39,203 bases of DNA. It comes from Phycisphaerales bacterium (GTDB lineage Bacteria > Planctomycetota > Phycisphaerae > Phycisphaerales > SM1A02). The notes beneath the pieces were generated by a model that was not told the origin of the DNA, did not search any database, and was given only the letters and a program-made list of their open reading frames with translations. How positions within the stretch are numbered: the stretch's first letter is position 1; the number at the start of each line of letters is the position of its first letter. Made by a program: the position numbers and the translations under genes. Shown here in pieces: positions 15,653 through 25,182 of this stretch. The stretch is from NCBI GenBank assembly GCA_028823105.1, contig JAPKCC010000019.1, forward strand, positions 1-39,203, read 5' to 3'.

Positions 15653-17278
15653 TCAGTTTTTTTGCAGTCGCCACCAGGCGATGATGCAGGAACCACCGAG
15701 GATTAGATTCCCCGACCAGATGAGCAGATACCCGGCCGGCGTGGGTCCGTGACGCAGGGATTGCTCGCCGCCGGAGATCAGAACGATGTCCAGAATCGCG
15801 GGCACGAATGCGATGGCATAGACCCTCAAGGGTGGTGATTCCCGGAGTCTGATCGCGAGCATGGCGCCAAGGAGAAGCAGCAACGGTCCGGTACAGGCCT
15901 GTGCCAACCGCTGCTGCATCCGTCCGTCGATGTCCCAGAGCAATCCTTGTACCGCGGTGTCGAAACGCTCGATGGCGAGCACGAGCTGCTTGCTGAGGGC
16001 TGGGAATGGGGTCCCGGTCGAATCGATCGCTCGCGCCATCGACACGATCTCGGTCGGCCCTACGTCCGGCCCCGGTGCATCGATGGAAGCCAGAAGCGTG
16101 AGACTGCGGATTTCCGCTGGCCAACGGCGGTCGAATCCCGAAGTCCCGTCGATCGGCGACGTTTCGGACAACTCGACATCGAAGACCATTCCGCCGTCTC
16201 GCCAGTCCTCGGTCATCACGAGCGATGACGCGCGAGCCTGGCGACGAGTCAAGGCATCATCGCCCGTCTCGATCACCGGCGCTTGAAGCACGAACGTTCC
16301 ACCCTGCTGGCTCACACTCTCCGCGGAGATGATCCGCCACCTGACGTTTCTGCCGACATCGTCGAATTCGACCTGCCGCCCAGCTTCAAGTTCCTCCGCG
16401 AGATATTGCAGTGACGCTTCCCTCACCAGCAGCTTTCGGATTCTCTCGACGTTCGGCTGGAACGGCGGATACTCCGCTGGTGCGGCCTGGACTTCGAACA
16501 TCTCGGGCAACGTCAGCATCTTCACGCCCAACTTGAATCCCCGGCCGATTTCGATCGCCCGCGGCTCGGCGGTCGGAACCCGCACCAGGGAACCATCTCC
16601 CGATCGGAACACCGTGGCGTCGCCGAGCACAAGCTTCAGAATCGACCGTCCTTCCAATCGATAGAGGTCCATGGTCGCATACTCGGCGGTGAACTCCGTC
16701 TCCGGTTGCCCTCGCTCGTCCACTTGCAGCGCCGCGACACCAACCAGAACGAGCCTCGCATCGGCTTCCGTATCTTCGGGCGTGTCCTGCACCAACACTT
16801 CGTCGGCGTAGATCCTGGTATCACCGAGCGTGAAGGCCTCACCACGCTCGACCGATGATGCCAGCAGTCGCGTCACGTCATGCGCGAGCAATGCTTCCAT
16901 CCGGGACCAGAACACGGGAACGAGGAACTCGACCAGTGCGAGCATGACGAGCAACAGCACCGCCGCCAGCATGAAGATCGGCCGGAAGATTCGTCGTGGC
17001 GAGAGCCCGCACGAGTTCATCGCGACGATCTCGTTGTCGCCCGCCAGACGATGCATGACCAGCGTGGCCCCAAAACCGGCCGCGAACGGCAACGCGTACT
17101 CCATCATCGGAACCATCGCGAACATCACGTACTTGAGGATGTCCGCGCCACCGAGCAGATTCCGAGACAGCGGCTTGATCGCCGTGCCGAATGCGATCAC
17201 CGCCACGAGGACGGCGGCGGTGAGCAGGATCGTCTTGAGAAGTTCTCCCGCCATATAGCGGGTGAGCAGTCCAGGCAT
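15653..17278 (-). CDS. lptF: LptF/LptG-family permease with enlarged periplasmic part
   Basis: 541-aa partner of the downstream permease. Helices at residues 8-35 and 50-135, the coupling segment LAGDNEIVAMNSCGLSPRRI, and the C-terminal helices (LLLLLGAMLAIRLRESP onward) match the family. The usual length is about 360 aa; the extra 170 residues lie in the periplasmic region between the second and third membrane blocks, which reads as beta-rich and soluble. The start at 17278 is where the family begins; extending in frame to 17428 adds unrelated sequence. The pair indicates an LPS-bearing outer membrane. Confidence 0.85.
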   Translation of the reverse strand: MPGLLTRYMAGELLKTILLTAAVLVAVIAFGTAIKPLSRNLLGGADILKYVMFAMVPMMEYALPFAAGFGATLVMHRLAGDNEIVAMNSCGLSPRRIFRPIFMLAAVLLLVMLALVEFLVPVFWSRMEALLAHDVTRLLASSVERGEAFTLGDTRIYADEVLVQDTPEDTEADARLVLVGVAALQVDERGQPETEFTAEYATMDLYRLEGRSILKLVLGDATVFRSGDGSLVRVPTAEPRAIEIGRGFKLGVKMLTLPEMFEVQAAPAEYPPFQPNVERIRKLLVREASLQYLAEELEAGRQVEFDDVGRNVRWRIISAESVSQQGGTFVLQAPVIETGDDALTRRQARASSLVMTEDWRDGGMVFDVELSETSPIDGTSGFDRRWPAEIRSLTLLASIDAPGPDVGPTEIVSMARAIDSTGTPFPALSKQLVLAIERFDTAVQGLLWDIDGRMQQRLAQACTGPLLLLLGAMLAIRLRESPPLRVYAIAFVPAILDIVLISGGEQSLRHGPTPAGYLLIWSGNLILGGSCIIAWWRLQKN

Positions 17279-17504
17279 CCCCCCATGGTCGCCAACCGAC
17301 GGCCAACTGGCAAGCCATCCCGGGAGGCTGGCCCCACTTCCGGACGTTGGATGATCCGAACTATGTCGAATGCGCGTGTCAAGGAGTACCGAGAACACGT
17401 TACCCCTCGTCGATCGGCCGCCGACCACCGCGAACCACGGGCAACCATCCGATACGAGGAATGACCGGAATCGTCCTCAACGTCCCCGGTCCAAGGAGGA
17501 GAAA

Positions 17505-17954
17505 ATGAGCGGACCTCATCCCCGGGTCGCCCAGCGTGGCCTGACCCTCGTTGAATCGGTGATCGCCTCCGCAATCCTCGCAGTGGCGATCACGGCGGTG
17601 TTCTCGGCCGTGGCCTCGGGCCGGGCCCACGCCGATCTGGCCGCCGAGGACCTTGCCTCGACGGTGGCCGCTGAAGATCTTCTCGCCCGAATTCTCCAGA
17701 ACGACCCCGAGACCCTGATCGAATGGGACGGCTATGTCGAATCACCTTCGAAATTGGTCGACGGCCAGGGATCGCTCCTGGGGTCGGCGGTACAGCGAGT
17801 CGGCCGACGGGTCCGAGTCGAATCGACCGCTCAATCCCTGCACGGCAGCGAACCGGTTTCCGGCTGGCTGGTCACGGTAGAGATGACGAACGGCAACGAT
17901 CGGCTCATTCACGCAATCTCCCGGTGGATCTCAGCTCCGGAGGAGGACCAATGA
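17505..17954 (+). CDS. Type II secretion-like minor pseudopilin (GspI-like)
   Basis: 149-aa prepilin-like protein. The prepilin peptidase site reads QRG-LTLVESVIASAILA, with Gly-1, Glu+5 and a hydrophobic helix, and the LTLVEVMxA-like form is typical of GspI. AAGGAGGA lies 6-13 nt upstream of the ATG at 17505, the best ribosome site in the region. It heads a four-gene operon of pseudopilins, overlapping the next gene by ATGA. The downstream soluble part (Q-rich segment, IEWDGYVESP) is not informative. Confidence 0.75.
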   Translation: MSGPHPRVAQRGLTLVESVIASAILAVAITAVFSAVASGRAHADLAAEDLASTVAAEDLLARILQNDPETLIEWDGYVESPSKLVDGQGSLLGSAVQRVGRRVRVESTAQSLHGSEPVSGWLVTVEMTNGNDRLIHAISRWISAPEEDQ

Positions 17955-18562
17955 GCCGACGTGGCTTCACAATGATCGAACTCCTCCTGTCGCTGGCGAT
18001 CACCGCGGTCGTCGCGGCCGGAGTCGCCGCCATGCTGGGTGGTCTCGCCACCGGAATCGCATTAGGAAGTGACGCGCGAACCGGCCTTTTGGCGACTGCC
18101 GCCACGCACGGTCGACTGGTCGAGGAACTGGCGGGTACCGAATGCGTCCTTGCGGTCAGTGACGGCGATGCCGTCCTCTGGAAGGGCGACGTGACCCCGA
18201 GCGGCCTGATCGAACCGAGCGAACTTCAGTGGATCACCTTCGATGCGGAGTTCGGCGAACTACGGCGATCCTCGATCCGATTCCCGGACGACTGGTCCAC
18301 AATTGATCAACTCGCCTTCGATCGACCCATCACTCGTGCGAGCCAGTTGTCGGCGGAGTGGAACCGGGCGGAATCGAGGGGCATCCTTGAACATGAGACC
18401 CTCGCGGACGGTCTGCTCATCGCTCACTCGAGTACCCCGGCCCCATTCACCACCGCGTCGGAATTCCGAATCGACCTCACCTTCGACCTTGCCACCGGCC
18501 CCGTCGAAGCCACGACGGTGATCATCTGCCACGGTGATCAACCCTCGGAGTGGACCCCATGA
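17951..18562 (+). CDS. Type II secretion-like minor pseudopilin (GspJ-like)
   Basis: 203-aa prepilin-like protein beginning MSRRG-FTMIELLLSLAITA with a cleavable Gly and Glu+5. Position and size fit the GspJ family, which joins the tip complex of a pseudopilus. The ATG overlaps the stop of the previous gene, and the C-terminal end overlaps the next start. The remainder (EELAGTECVLAVSDGDAVL, then a beta-rich body) is not distinctive. Confidence 0.7.
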   Translation: MSRRGFTMIELLLSLAITAVVAAGVAAMLGGLATGIALGSDARTGLLATAATHGRLVEELAGTECVLAVSDGDAVLWKGDVTPSGLIEPSELQWITFDAEFGELRRSSIRFPDDWSTIDQLAFDRPITRASQLSAEWNRAESRGILEHETLADGLLIAHSSTPAPFTTASEFRIDLTFDLATGPVEATTVIICHGDQPSEWTP

Positions 18563-20091
18563 ACATGCATGTTGCGAAGCGACGCCGGCGCGGAGCGGCC
18601 CTAATTCTGGTGCTCATCGCGCTCGCCATCGGCCTTCTGATGGTCGCGACGTTCCTCGATGGCCGACGGGAGTCCGTTCCGGTCGCCGATCGCATCTCTG
18701 CGGCCTCGATGGCGAGGCGCACTGCGGAGAGCGGACTTGATCTGGCCGTGGCATCCCTTGTCCGATCAGAGGACTGGCGAGCCGCCCTGGCAAACGGCGA
18801 ATTCGACGGCTCCTTCGAGATCGCCGACGGTACTTGCAAGGTTCGAATCGCCGATGCGGACACGAATCAGGCGCCGGAGGATTCAACGCTGCGCCTTCTG
18901 GTCGCCTGCACCGCCGACATCGATGGCCTCTCCATGATTGCGGAGCAGATGATCGTGGTCGCGCCAGCCGAGCAGCCCCTAGACGTCGCCTTCGGTGAGA
19001 CGGCCTTGATCGCCGCGCATCGAGTGAGAATCCGAAACGACGCCGCACTCCTTTCTTGGGCGCCTCGAGCGCTGAATACGGGCTTCAATGCCCCCCTCGT
19101 GGTGGGCACGCTGGACGGAGACGTCAGCGGCTTCGAACTCGGTGATGCCGCGGTCACTTCCGGTCTTGAGATCCTGGTCGCGGACGCTCGACGGTTCGGA
19201 TCCGAGGCCACCCTCCCAGGAGCGCGGGTGCTCCCCGGATCGCTCCCGAAACTGAACGCCCCGAGGATTCCACAGGTCAGGAACGGCCGTATCGAATCCG
19301 ATCTAGAAATCGATTCGGCGCCGCTCGAGGACATCGACGCCGAGTCGCTTCGGATCGGATCGAACGCCAGAATCACCATCGACGAAGATCGAATTCTGCA
19401 CAGTCGCGGTGATTTTCGAATCGAACCCGGCGCGAGAATCGAGGTCACTCGTGGAACACTGGTGATCGACGGAGACGGCTATGTGACGATCCATCGCGCC
19501 TCGATCACCGCGGCACCGGGGGCGCAGGTACTCATCCGCGGTGGAAAGAGCCTCCGGATCACGGACTCGACGATCGGCCCCGAGGGCGCCACCGAAGAAG
19601 CGCTTTCCATCGACGGGATGCTCCCGACCGAGACCGACACGACCGCGGCGCTCATGACCGCCGACCGTGACGCGACCATCATGATCGACGGAGATTCCAT
19701 GGTCACCGGCGTGTTCATCGCCCCCGAGGCGGAAGTCTGGGTCATGGGCGATGCCCTGATCCACGGGCGGATCATGGCCGCGAGAATCGACCTTGGAGAT
19801 CGGTGCATCGTCTTCGCCATGCCAGACGACGGCCGGGTGGTCGGCCTGACCTCTCAGTTCGGACCCCACCGCACCGCCGATGGCGAACTCGTCCCATTGG
19901 TCCGCCACCCCGGCCGACTCTCTCCCAATATTGTTCTCCGAATCGCCAACGAACTCGGCGTTTCAGCCATCGCACTCGACGAAGCCACGGCTCCTCTGGA
20001 GGCCGACGACGACTCGGGACGGCGGAGGTGGAATCATCCACGGCGGCTACGAAACCATCGGCGATGGCGACTGACTCGAGGAGGTGACTGA
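18559..20091 (+). CDS. PilX/GspK-like pilin-associated protein with beta-helix-like body
   Basis: 510-aa protein starting with a short basic segment and RRG-AALILVLIALAIGLLMVA. This lacks the Glu+5 of normal pilins, as GspK and PilX-type proteins do. Residues about 50-150 are alpha/beta (SMARRTAESGLDLAVASL). From about 240 to 430 there are many short hydrophobic/charged repeats (RIGSNARITIDEDRILHSRG, EPGARIEVTRGTLVIDGDGY, DSTIGPEGA, MTADRDATIMIDGDSMVTG, APEAEVWVMGDALIHGRI) with a strand rhythm like a right-handed beta-helix or bactofilin-type fold. Such domains are fused to PilX-like proteins in other bacteria. The ATG at 18559 overlaps the previous stop; a GTG at 18550 is in frame. Confidence 0.65.
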   Translation: MNMHVAKRRRRGAALILVLIALAIGLLMVATFLDGRRESVPVADRISAASMARRTAESGLDLAVASLVRSEDWRAALANGEFDGSFEIADGTCKVRIADADTNQAPEDSTLRLLVACTADIDGLSMIAEQMIVVAPAEQPLDVAFGETALIAAHRVRIRNDAALLSWAPRALNTGFNAPLVVGTLDGDVSGFELGDAAVTSGLEILVADARRFGSEATLPGARVLPGSLPKLNAPRIPQVRNGRIESDLEIDSAPLEDIDAESLRIGSNARITIDEDRILHSRGDFRIEPGARIEVTRGTLVIDGDGYVTIHRASITAAPGAQVLIRGGKSLRITDSTIGPEGATEEALSIDGMLPTETDTTAALMTADRDATIMIDGDSMVTGVFIAPEAEVWVMGDALIHGRIMAARIDLGDRCIVFAMPDDGRVVGLTSQFGPHRTADGELVPLVRHPGRLSPNIVLRIANELGVSAIALDEATAPLEADDDSGRRRWNHPRRLRNHRRWRLTRGGD

Positions 20092-20570
20092 TGGATCGAC
20101 GTGGTGTGACGATGATTGAGATGATCGCGGTGATCACGGTACTGCTGGGCATCACCGGTATCGCGGTCCCACTGCTCGGCAATGATGCCGGATCGAAGCT
20201 TGGCGCCGCCGCCATGATGCTGCGAGACGACCTCGAACAAGTGCGATATCGAACCCTCGCCGATCCATCGAATCCGCTCGCACTGATCATCGACGAGCAA
20301 GGTCAGGGTTGGCGGATCACCCCGCTGGATAAGACGGCGGAACCCATCCAACGACATGACGGCGAGGCCTGGAAGATCACCTTCGGCGAAGGTCGTGCGA
20401 CTGGATTCGAGAACGTTCGAATCGAATCCGACGCAGACACCATCTGGTTCGACGCCCGCGGTGTCCTCGGCATGGACGAGAAACCGCTTCTGCGACTCTC
20501 CCTCGACGGTGGAAGCAGAACATTCAACATCGGCCTGGTCACGGGGCTGGTCAAGATTACTTCCCCGTGA
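20091..20570 (+). CDS. GspH/FimT-like pseudopilin
   Basis: 159-aa prepilin-like protein: MDRRG-VTMIEMIAVITVLLGITGI with Gly-1 and Glu+5. The following segment AAAMMLRDDLEQVRYRTLAD is typical of GspH/FimT proteins (loss of order after the helix, then a beta domain). The start codon overlaps the previous stop by one base (TGATG), so the four genes form one transcript. No GspD, GspE or GspF is present in the window; these are presumed elsewhere. Confidence 0.72.
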   Translation: MDRRGVTMIEMIAVITVLLGITGIAVPLLGNDAGSKLGAAAMMLRDDLEQVRYRTLADPSNPLALIIDEQGQGWRITPLDKTAEPIQRHDGEAWKITFGEGRATGFENVRIESDADTIWFDARGVLGMDEKPLLRLSLDGGSRTFNIGLVTGLVKITSP

Positions 20571-20612
20571 ACGAGCGGCGAAGACCCGTCCGCGAGCGCC
20601 GTTGGATCACGA

Positions 20613-23459
20613 TCAACACCCCGGGGAACGACGCGGTTGATTCCTCTCCACGCCGAGGAGCAGCTGACGCAGATCAAGGAACGTGATGGTGCCGTCTCCG
20701 TCCGCATCATGCGGATCGAAGCGATGTCGACTGGGTTCGCCCAGCCGGGCCAACACGTCAAAAGCCAGATCGCGCGTGGATCGTTCGGTCGTGAACCTCG
20801 TCTGTACGCGTTCTCTCTTGTCTCGGGGACCGTCGTGGGTCATTCCCTCGCGGTTCGCGCCGTCTGACAGTTCACCGACCGGTGAAATCCGAGTCGGCCA
20901 TGGCCGCGTTGGGGTCTCGACCGCGATTCGTCGCAGCACGAGGGCCGAGACAAGTTCATGATTTTCATCCCCGAGGAGGAACCGGGTGGGAGGAACCGCG
21001 TGCACGATCGACAATGAGATCTCGGCCGGTTCGGATCCGACACTTCCTGCCGCAACGACAGTGAACGTCATCGAACCTTCACGACGTTGCAGTTTGACGT
21101 CGATGGTGTCGCCTCGATTCAGCCGAATCCCGTGAATCTCACCAAGATCCCATTGCTGGTCGCCCACGAGTGAATCGATAAAAATCGACCCGCTGGTGAC
21201 CCTCCATCGAGCGCGAACGAAACGTCCGGGACCGAATTCGAAGGCACATAGCGGCATGAAGTGGACCCTGCTACCCAGGGAGTAGTCAATCCCTTCGGGG
21301 GGAATCTGCATCTGGACATTGACCTTCCACGCATCACCTCGAATCGCAAGCGGTTGGGAGACGCGAGTCGGGGGAACCACACCACCAGCCGTCGGGCCGC
21401 GAGGCCAGTTCGGCATCCCACCGGCCTCGGTGAGGCTTCGAAACATCAGGAGAAAATCGACCGTCGAATATCCATCGCCGGCCGGATTCCAGATGGTGAC
21501 GCTGCAGGTGGCGGGTGTATCCGTCGTCGCGGTCCAGATGTCGAAGTAACTCCATTCCCGCGTGGCGACCACCGAGTGTGTCCGATCGCTTGTGAGGCCA
21601 CCACGATCGACTCGGTTCCAGAGTCGCAACTTAGAACTCTGGAGATTGCAGACCCGCATATGAACCGCGGTCGAAAAAGCCCCTCTTCCTGGCTTGAATT
21701 CACGGGGGTCTTCGAGAATCGAGGAGAGCAATTTGTTCGAACTGTTCCGGGATGGCGTCCCGCTCACTCGATAGACCACCGAGTCCGGAGCCAGCTCCGC
21801 CCCGAGAGCGAACGGTAGCTCGTCGCGTTCGAGCCGGGTCACGGTGATTCCACCGGCAGGAGTGATCAACATCGGAGGTCGATGTCGTCCGAGATCATCG
21901 CGGAGCAGATCGACGCAGCCGGGGCGGACGAGCAGTCCGGCTTGAACCTGATCCTCCGAGGGAATCGAGGCTGCGAAGATTCCTTGAACGCCGATGTTGT
22001 TGAAGCGATGCACCCGGAGCCCGCCTTCGACGAGGAACGGAACGCCAGCTTTCTCCATGTCCTCCGGGAGTCTTGCCACCGTCGCGAAGGAATCCCCGTC
22101 AAGACTGAGAAGTACCCGTGTGTACTTGTCATGGCCCCAAGGGTCGAGTATCTGCCGCGCGACGATCGGGCCTTCGGTCTCCGGCGTCGTTCGTTGAAGC
22201 CAGCTGACGGTGTTGCCGGAAAGACCGTCGGTTAACACGGCAGGTTGCACGCCGATCAATCCCTCGAAGACCGGAGGGGAATCGGACTCGGCCGGCACGT
22301 CCAATCCGAGGATTGCTCCCGCAACATTGTCGCCACCGCAGAGCAGTCGATTCGGATCATTGGAGGGACAGCAACTCCAGAACTGATTGCAGGTCACTTG
22401 CGTGACGCCGTCATCGAGTACTCCCTGCCATCGTGGAGTAACCGTCCAGTTCGAGAGATCGGCGTAGCTCGCCCAATCCGCGCACTTCAGAAGCGCCACA
22501 CGGCTCTTCGTGCCATCTCCAATCGCGAGGACCACGCCGTTGGGCGTCCAGCCTGCGACATGAAAATGCTCGCCTTCGTTCTGCCAACTGGAGTGGATCT
22601 CGACCAGTGGATCGATCGTCCACGCAGCGCCGACATTGGCCCGTCGAGCCCTGAAGATCCCACATTGACCGCCGGTGGCTTGTTGATCGCTATGGTTCAT
22701 GTAGTCGACAAGGGGAACGAACACCTCCTTGAAGTCCACGCTCCGTTCGGTCGGATAGTAGGAGGACATGCTGCTCATGTATCCGCGATTGAAGAGAGGT
22801 GCCTCAGGATCGTCCGGATCTGGCATGTCCTGCCGATCGGTCCATTCCCAGTCGCCATCGGCAGTCTCCTGAAACGCTGCGATCGTGACACCGCGAATAA
22901 CCCATTCGGATGCGCCGCTTCCGTCATCGAGTTTTTCCAGCACGCTGCGCTGAAGCAGGAAGAGCATGCAGCCTGGGAGCATTGTGCCACTCACGATCCG
23001 ATAGGAGTGGTCCGCCCGCTCGAAGCTGGTGCCTGCGAACGTATCATTGATTTCCCCGTCTTTCCCTTCTCGTCGCATCACAATGCGACGATCCGAAGAC
23101 CGGCTGGTGTCCGCGGAATTCCAGATGAAGAGCTCAAGTCTCGCTCGATCAAAAATGGCGATTCGAGGTTGCGTGCCATCTCGGGATCGTCCGCTTAGCA
23201 CCATGCCCGCGGTGAGCAGACCGACATCATCAGGAATTCGCCATGGTCCGGCATTCAGCCCGTTCCTTGACCGATCGAAGAGTCCGTCGCCCACGGGAAC
23301 CTCAATCCCCCGCTCAGAATCCCAGATAGGAACACCATGGTCGATCGAAATCGGCGGCAACGTGGACTGAATCTCCCCGTCGAACACGATCTCTCGGCGC
23401 ACCACATCGTCTTCCGCGACTGCGACGGTCGCGACAAGGGCCACAAAGATGCGAGCCAT
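20613..23459 (-). CDS. Large secreted protein of unknown function, half-dockerin end
   Basis: 948-aa protein with a signal peptide (MARIFVALVATVAVAEDD). I do not recognise the main body; it is beta-rich with repeated W and G, and reads like a secreted planctomycete protein. The C-terminus has one dockerin-like calcium loop, DADGDGTITFLDLRQLLLGV, then ends in a short tail with a terminal Cys. A second loop, usual for dockerins, is missing. The start at 23459 is preferred for the signal peptide; an ATG at 23492 has a slightly better upstream GGGA and adds 11 residues. It is convergent with the pseudopilin operon, 42 nt away. Confidence 0.6.
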   Translation of the reverse strand: MARIFVALVATVAVAEDDVVRREIVFDGEIQSTLPPISIDHGVPIWDSERGIEVPVGDGLFDRSRNGLNAGPWRIPDDVGLLTAGMVLSGRSRDGTQPRIAIFDRARLELFIWNSADTSRSSDRRIVMRREGKDGEINDTFAGTSFERADHSYRIVSGTMLPGCMLFLLQRSVLEKLDDGSGASEWVIRGVTIAAFQETADGDWEWTDRQDMPDPDDPEAPLFNRGYMSSMSSYYPTERSVDFKEVFVPLVDYMNHSDQQATGGQCGIFRARRANVGAAWTIDPLVEIHSSWQNEGEHFHVAGWTPNGVVLAIGDGTKSRVALLKCADWASYADLSNWTVTPRWQGVLDDGVTQVTCNQFWSCCPSNDPNRLLCGGDNVAGAILGLDVPAESDSPPVFEGLIGVQPAVLTDGLSGNTVSWLQRTTPETEGPIVARQILDPWGHDKYTRVLLSLDGDSFATVARLPEDMEKAGVPFLVEGGLRVHRFNNIGVQGIFAASIPSEDQVQAGLLVRPGCVDLLRDDLGRHRPPMLITPAGGITVTRLERDELPFALGAELAPDSVVYRVSGTPSRNSSNKLLSSILEDPREFKPGRGAFSTAVHMRVCNLQSSKLRLWNRVDRGGLTSDRTHSVVATREWSYFDIWTATTDTPATCSVTIWNPAGDGYSTVDFLLMFRSLTEAGGMPNWPRGPTAGGVVPPTRVSQPLAIRGDAWKVNVQMQIPPEGIDYSLGSRVHFMPLCAFEFGPGRFVRARWRVTSGSIFIDSLVGDQQWDLGEIHGIRLNRGDTIDVKLQRREGSMTFTVVAAGSVGSEPAEISLSIVHAVPPTRFLLGDENHELVSALVLRRIAVETPTRPWPTRISPVGELSDGANREGMTHDGPRDKRERVQTRFTTERSTRDLAFDVLARLGEPSRHRFDPHDADGDGTITFLDLRQLLLGVERNQPRRSPGC

Positions 23460-23636
23460 GACCCGAATCGGATCATTGCAATGATCGAACATGCCGGATT
23501 CCCTTTCTTCCCTCTGATCATGGGCCCGTTCTCACCCCCGGGCAACATTCTGAGGCGAAAGAACACAAGGAAACTGGAATTGCACCGAACGGTCCGAGAA
23601 CCTTTCATCGCTTCATACCCAACCCTGTATGCAAAT

Positions 23637-23670
23637 GCGGGAATCACCGAATTCAATCAGTGATTCCCGC
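23637..23670 (-). terminator. 11-bp inverted repeat after the response regulator gene
   Basis: GCGGGAATCAC (23637-23647) pairs perfectly with GTGATTCCCGC (23660-23670) across a 12-nt loop containing GAATTCA. It lies 121 nt after the stop of the response regulator and 145 nt or more before the next gene. The minus-strand tail is ATTTGCATAC, weakly T-rich, so a terminator is plausible but a protein-binding site is not excluded. The rest of 23460-23790 shows no gene or other structure that I can support. Confidence 0.5.
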
Positions 23671-23790
23671 GTCGATCCACGGAGGGCATCAATCTGATGG
23701 GTTTCAGATCAGCTGGCGGGAACCGCCTTGGCGCCATCGCAGGACCCGGGTGGATTCACATCGGCATTCCGCCAGGCCCGCTGGCCAGCT

Positions 23791-25182
23791 TCAACGAAGT
23801 CCATATTCCTTGAGTTTACGGTAGAGCGTCCGCTCCCCGATGCCCAGCAGATTCGCCGTCTGTTCGCGATTCCCCGCCGTGAGCGCGAGGGTCTGCCGAA
23901 TCGCCTCCTTCTCAAGTCGATCCAGACCGACACCCGCAAGCGAACCGATGCTCGTGGCATCATCGTCGCCATCCTTGGTTCGAATCTCCTCCGGGACGTC
24001 CCGGACCTCGATCCGGTTCTCGTCGCAGGCGATGACCATCCGATGCACGGCGTTGAAGAGTTCTCGCACGTTTCCAGGCCAGCCGTAGCTCACCATCCGC
24101 AACATCGCCGGCTCGCTCACCACTGGAATTGGACGTTCCATCTCGGCGGCGAATCGCCCCGCGGCATGGTTGACCAGCAGGGGAATATCGTCGCGACGGG
24201 CACGAAGAGGAGGAATATTGATCTCCACGCCTCGAATCCGGAAGTAGAGATCCTCCCGGAAATTCCGGTCCGTGGACATCTCCTTGAGATCCCGATTCGT
24301 CGCACTGACGAAGCGGACATCCGCCTTGCGGGCGTCATTGGACCCCAGCCGGATCACCTCGCCGCTCTCCAAGACTCGGAGAAGTTTCGGCTGCATCGGG
24401 AGCGGCATGTCTCCGATCTCGTCGAGGAAGAGGGTTCCTCCATCGGCATACTCGAATACGCCTTCTCGATCCCGGTCGGCACCAGTGTAGGCGCCGCGCA
24501 CGTGGCCGAAGAGCTGGTCTTCGAGCAGGCTCTCGCTCTGTCCTGCGGTGTTGAATGTCGCGTACCGCTTCTTGGCCCGCTTACTCAATTTATGGATCGC
24601 GGCGGCCACGAGTTCCTTGCCCGTACCACTCTCCCCGGTGACGAGTACCGGAATCGTGCTCGGCGCGACCTTGCGGATCGAGTCGACGACCTGCCGAATA
24701 CCCGCCGAGTCGCCGATGATCCCTTCGAATCCGTAGGCCGCATCCAACTGGCCCTCCAGTCGGACCGTCCGGTGTCGGAGCAGCACGGTTTCCGCCGCCC
24801 GATAGACCAAATTGCGAAAGACCACGAGATCCAACGGCTTCTCGATGAAGTCGTAGGCGCCGCCTTTCAGTGCCGCCTTCGCGGTTGGCACGTCCCCGTG
24901 GGCGGTCACCAGGATGGTCTCGGCGTCCGGTTGATGCTCTTGGACGAGTGCTAGGACCTCCAGACCGGCGGTCTCGTGTTCCATGACGAGGTCCGTCACC
25001 ACCACGTCGAAGGCCCCGTGGAGAAGCTCGTCCCGAGCCGCTTCGAGGCCGTTGACGATGGTGCACACATGACCGGGTCGACGAAGCGACTCGGCCATCA
25101 CCTCGGTGTGTTCGATCTCGTCATCGACGAGCAGGACCTGGGCTCGAAGCCCGCCGCTGGATTCTGAGTCGCGTGTCCGCAT
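23791..25182 (-). CDS. NtrC-type sigma-54 response regulator
   Basis: 463-aa three-domain activator. The receiver domain (14-125) has D20/D21, the phospho-acceptor D64 (VTDLV), T93 and K115. The AAA+ domain has Walker A GESGTGKE (183-190), the sigma-54 contact loop as GAYTGA (230-235, normally GAFTGA), Walker B TLFLDEIGD (250-258), and FREDLYFRI (308-316). The Fis-type HTH is at about 420-463 (AIRQTLALTAGNREQTANLL, GIGERTLYRKLKEYG). GAYTGA is a tolerated variant. No histidine kinase or sigma-54 gene is adjacent, so it is an orphan. It is divergent from murC. It could control the flgI operon, whose upstream region has a sigma-54-like element; this is inference only. Confidence 0.9.
   Translation of the reverse strand: MRTRDSESSGGLRAQVLLVDDEIEHTEVMAESLRRPGHVCTIVNGLEAARDELLHGAFDVVVTDLVMEHETAGLEVLALVQEHQPDAETILVTAHGDVPTAKAALKGGAYDFIEKPLDLVVFRNLVYRAAETVLLRHRTVRLEGQLDAAYGFEGIIGDSAGIRQVVDSIRKVAPSTIPVLVTGESGTGKELVAAAIHKLSKRAKKRYATFNTAGQSESLLEDQLFGHVRGAYTGADRDREGVFEYADGGTLFLDEIGDMPLPMQPKLLRVLESGEVIRLGSNDARKADVRFVSATNRDLKEMSTDRNFREDLYFRIRGVEINIPPLRARRDDIPLLVNHAAGRFAAEMERPIPVVSEPAMLRMVSYGWPGNVRELFNAVHRMVIACDENRIEVRDVPEEIRTKDGDDDATSIGSLAGVGLDRLEKEAIRQTLALTAGNREQTANLLGIGERTLYRKLKEYGLR

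Noticed and set aside
22245-23198. 317-codon plus-strand open frame opposite the 948-aa gene
   Set aside because: No similarity and no signal; the minus-strand frame has a signal peptide and a dockerin-like end.
23728-24954. 408-codon plus-strand open frame opposite the response regulator
   Set aside because: Antisense shadow of a clear NtrC-type protein; the composition is typical of reversed GC-rich coding.
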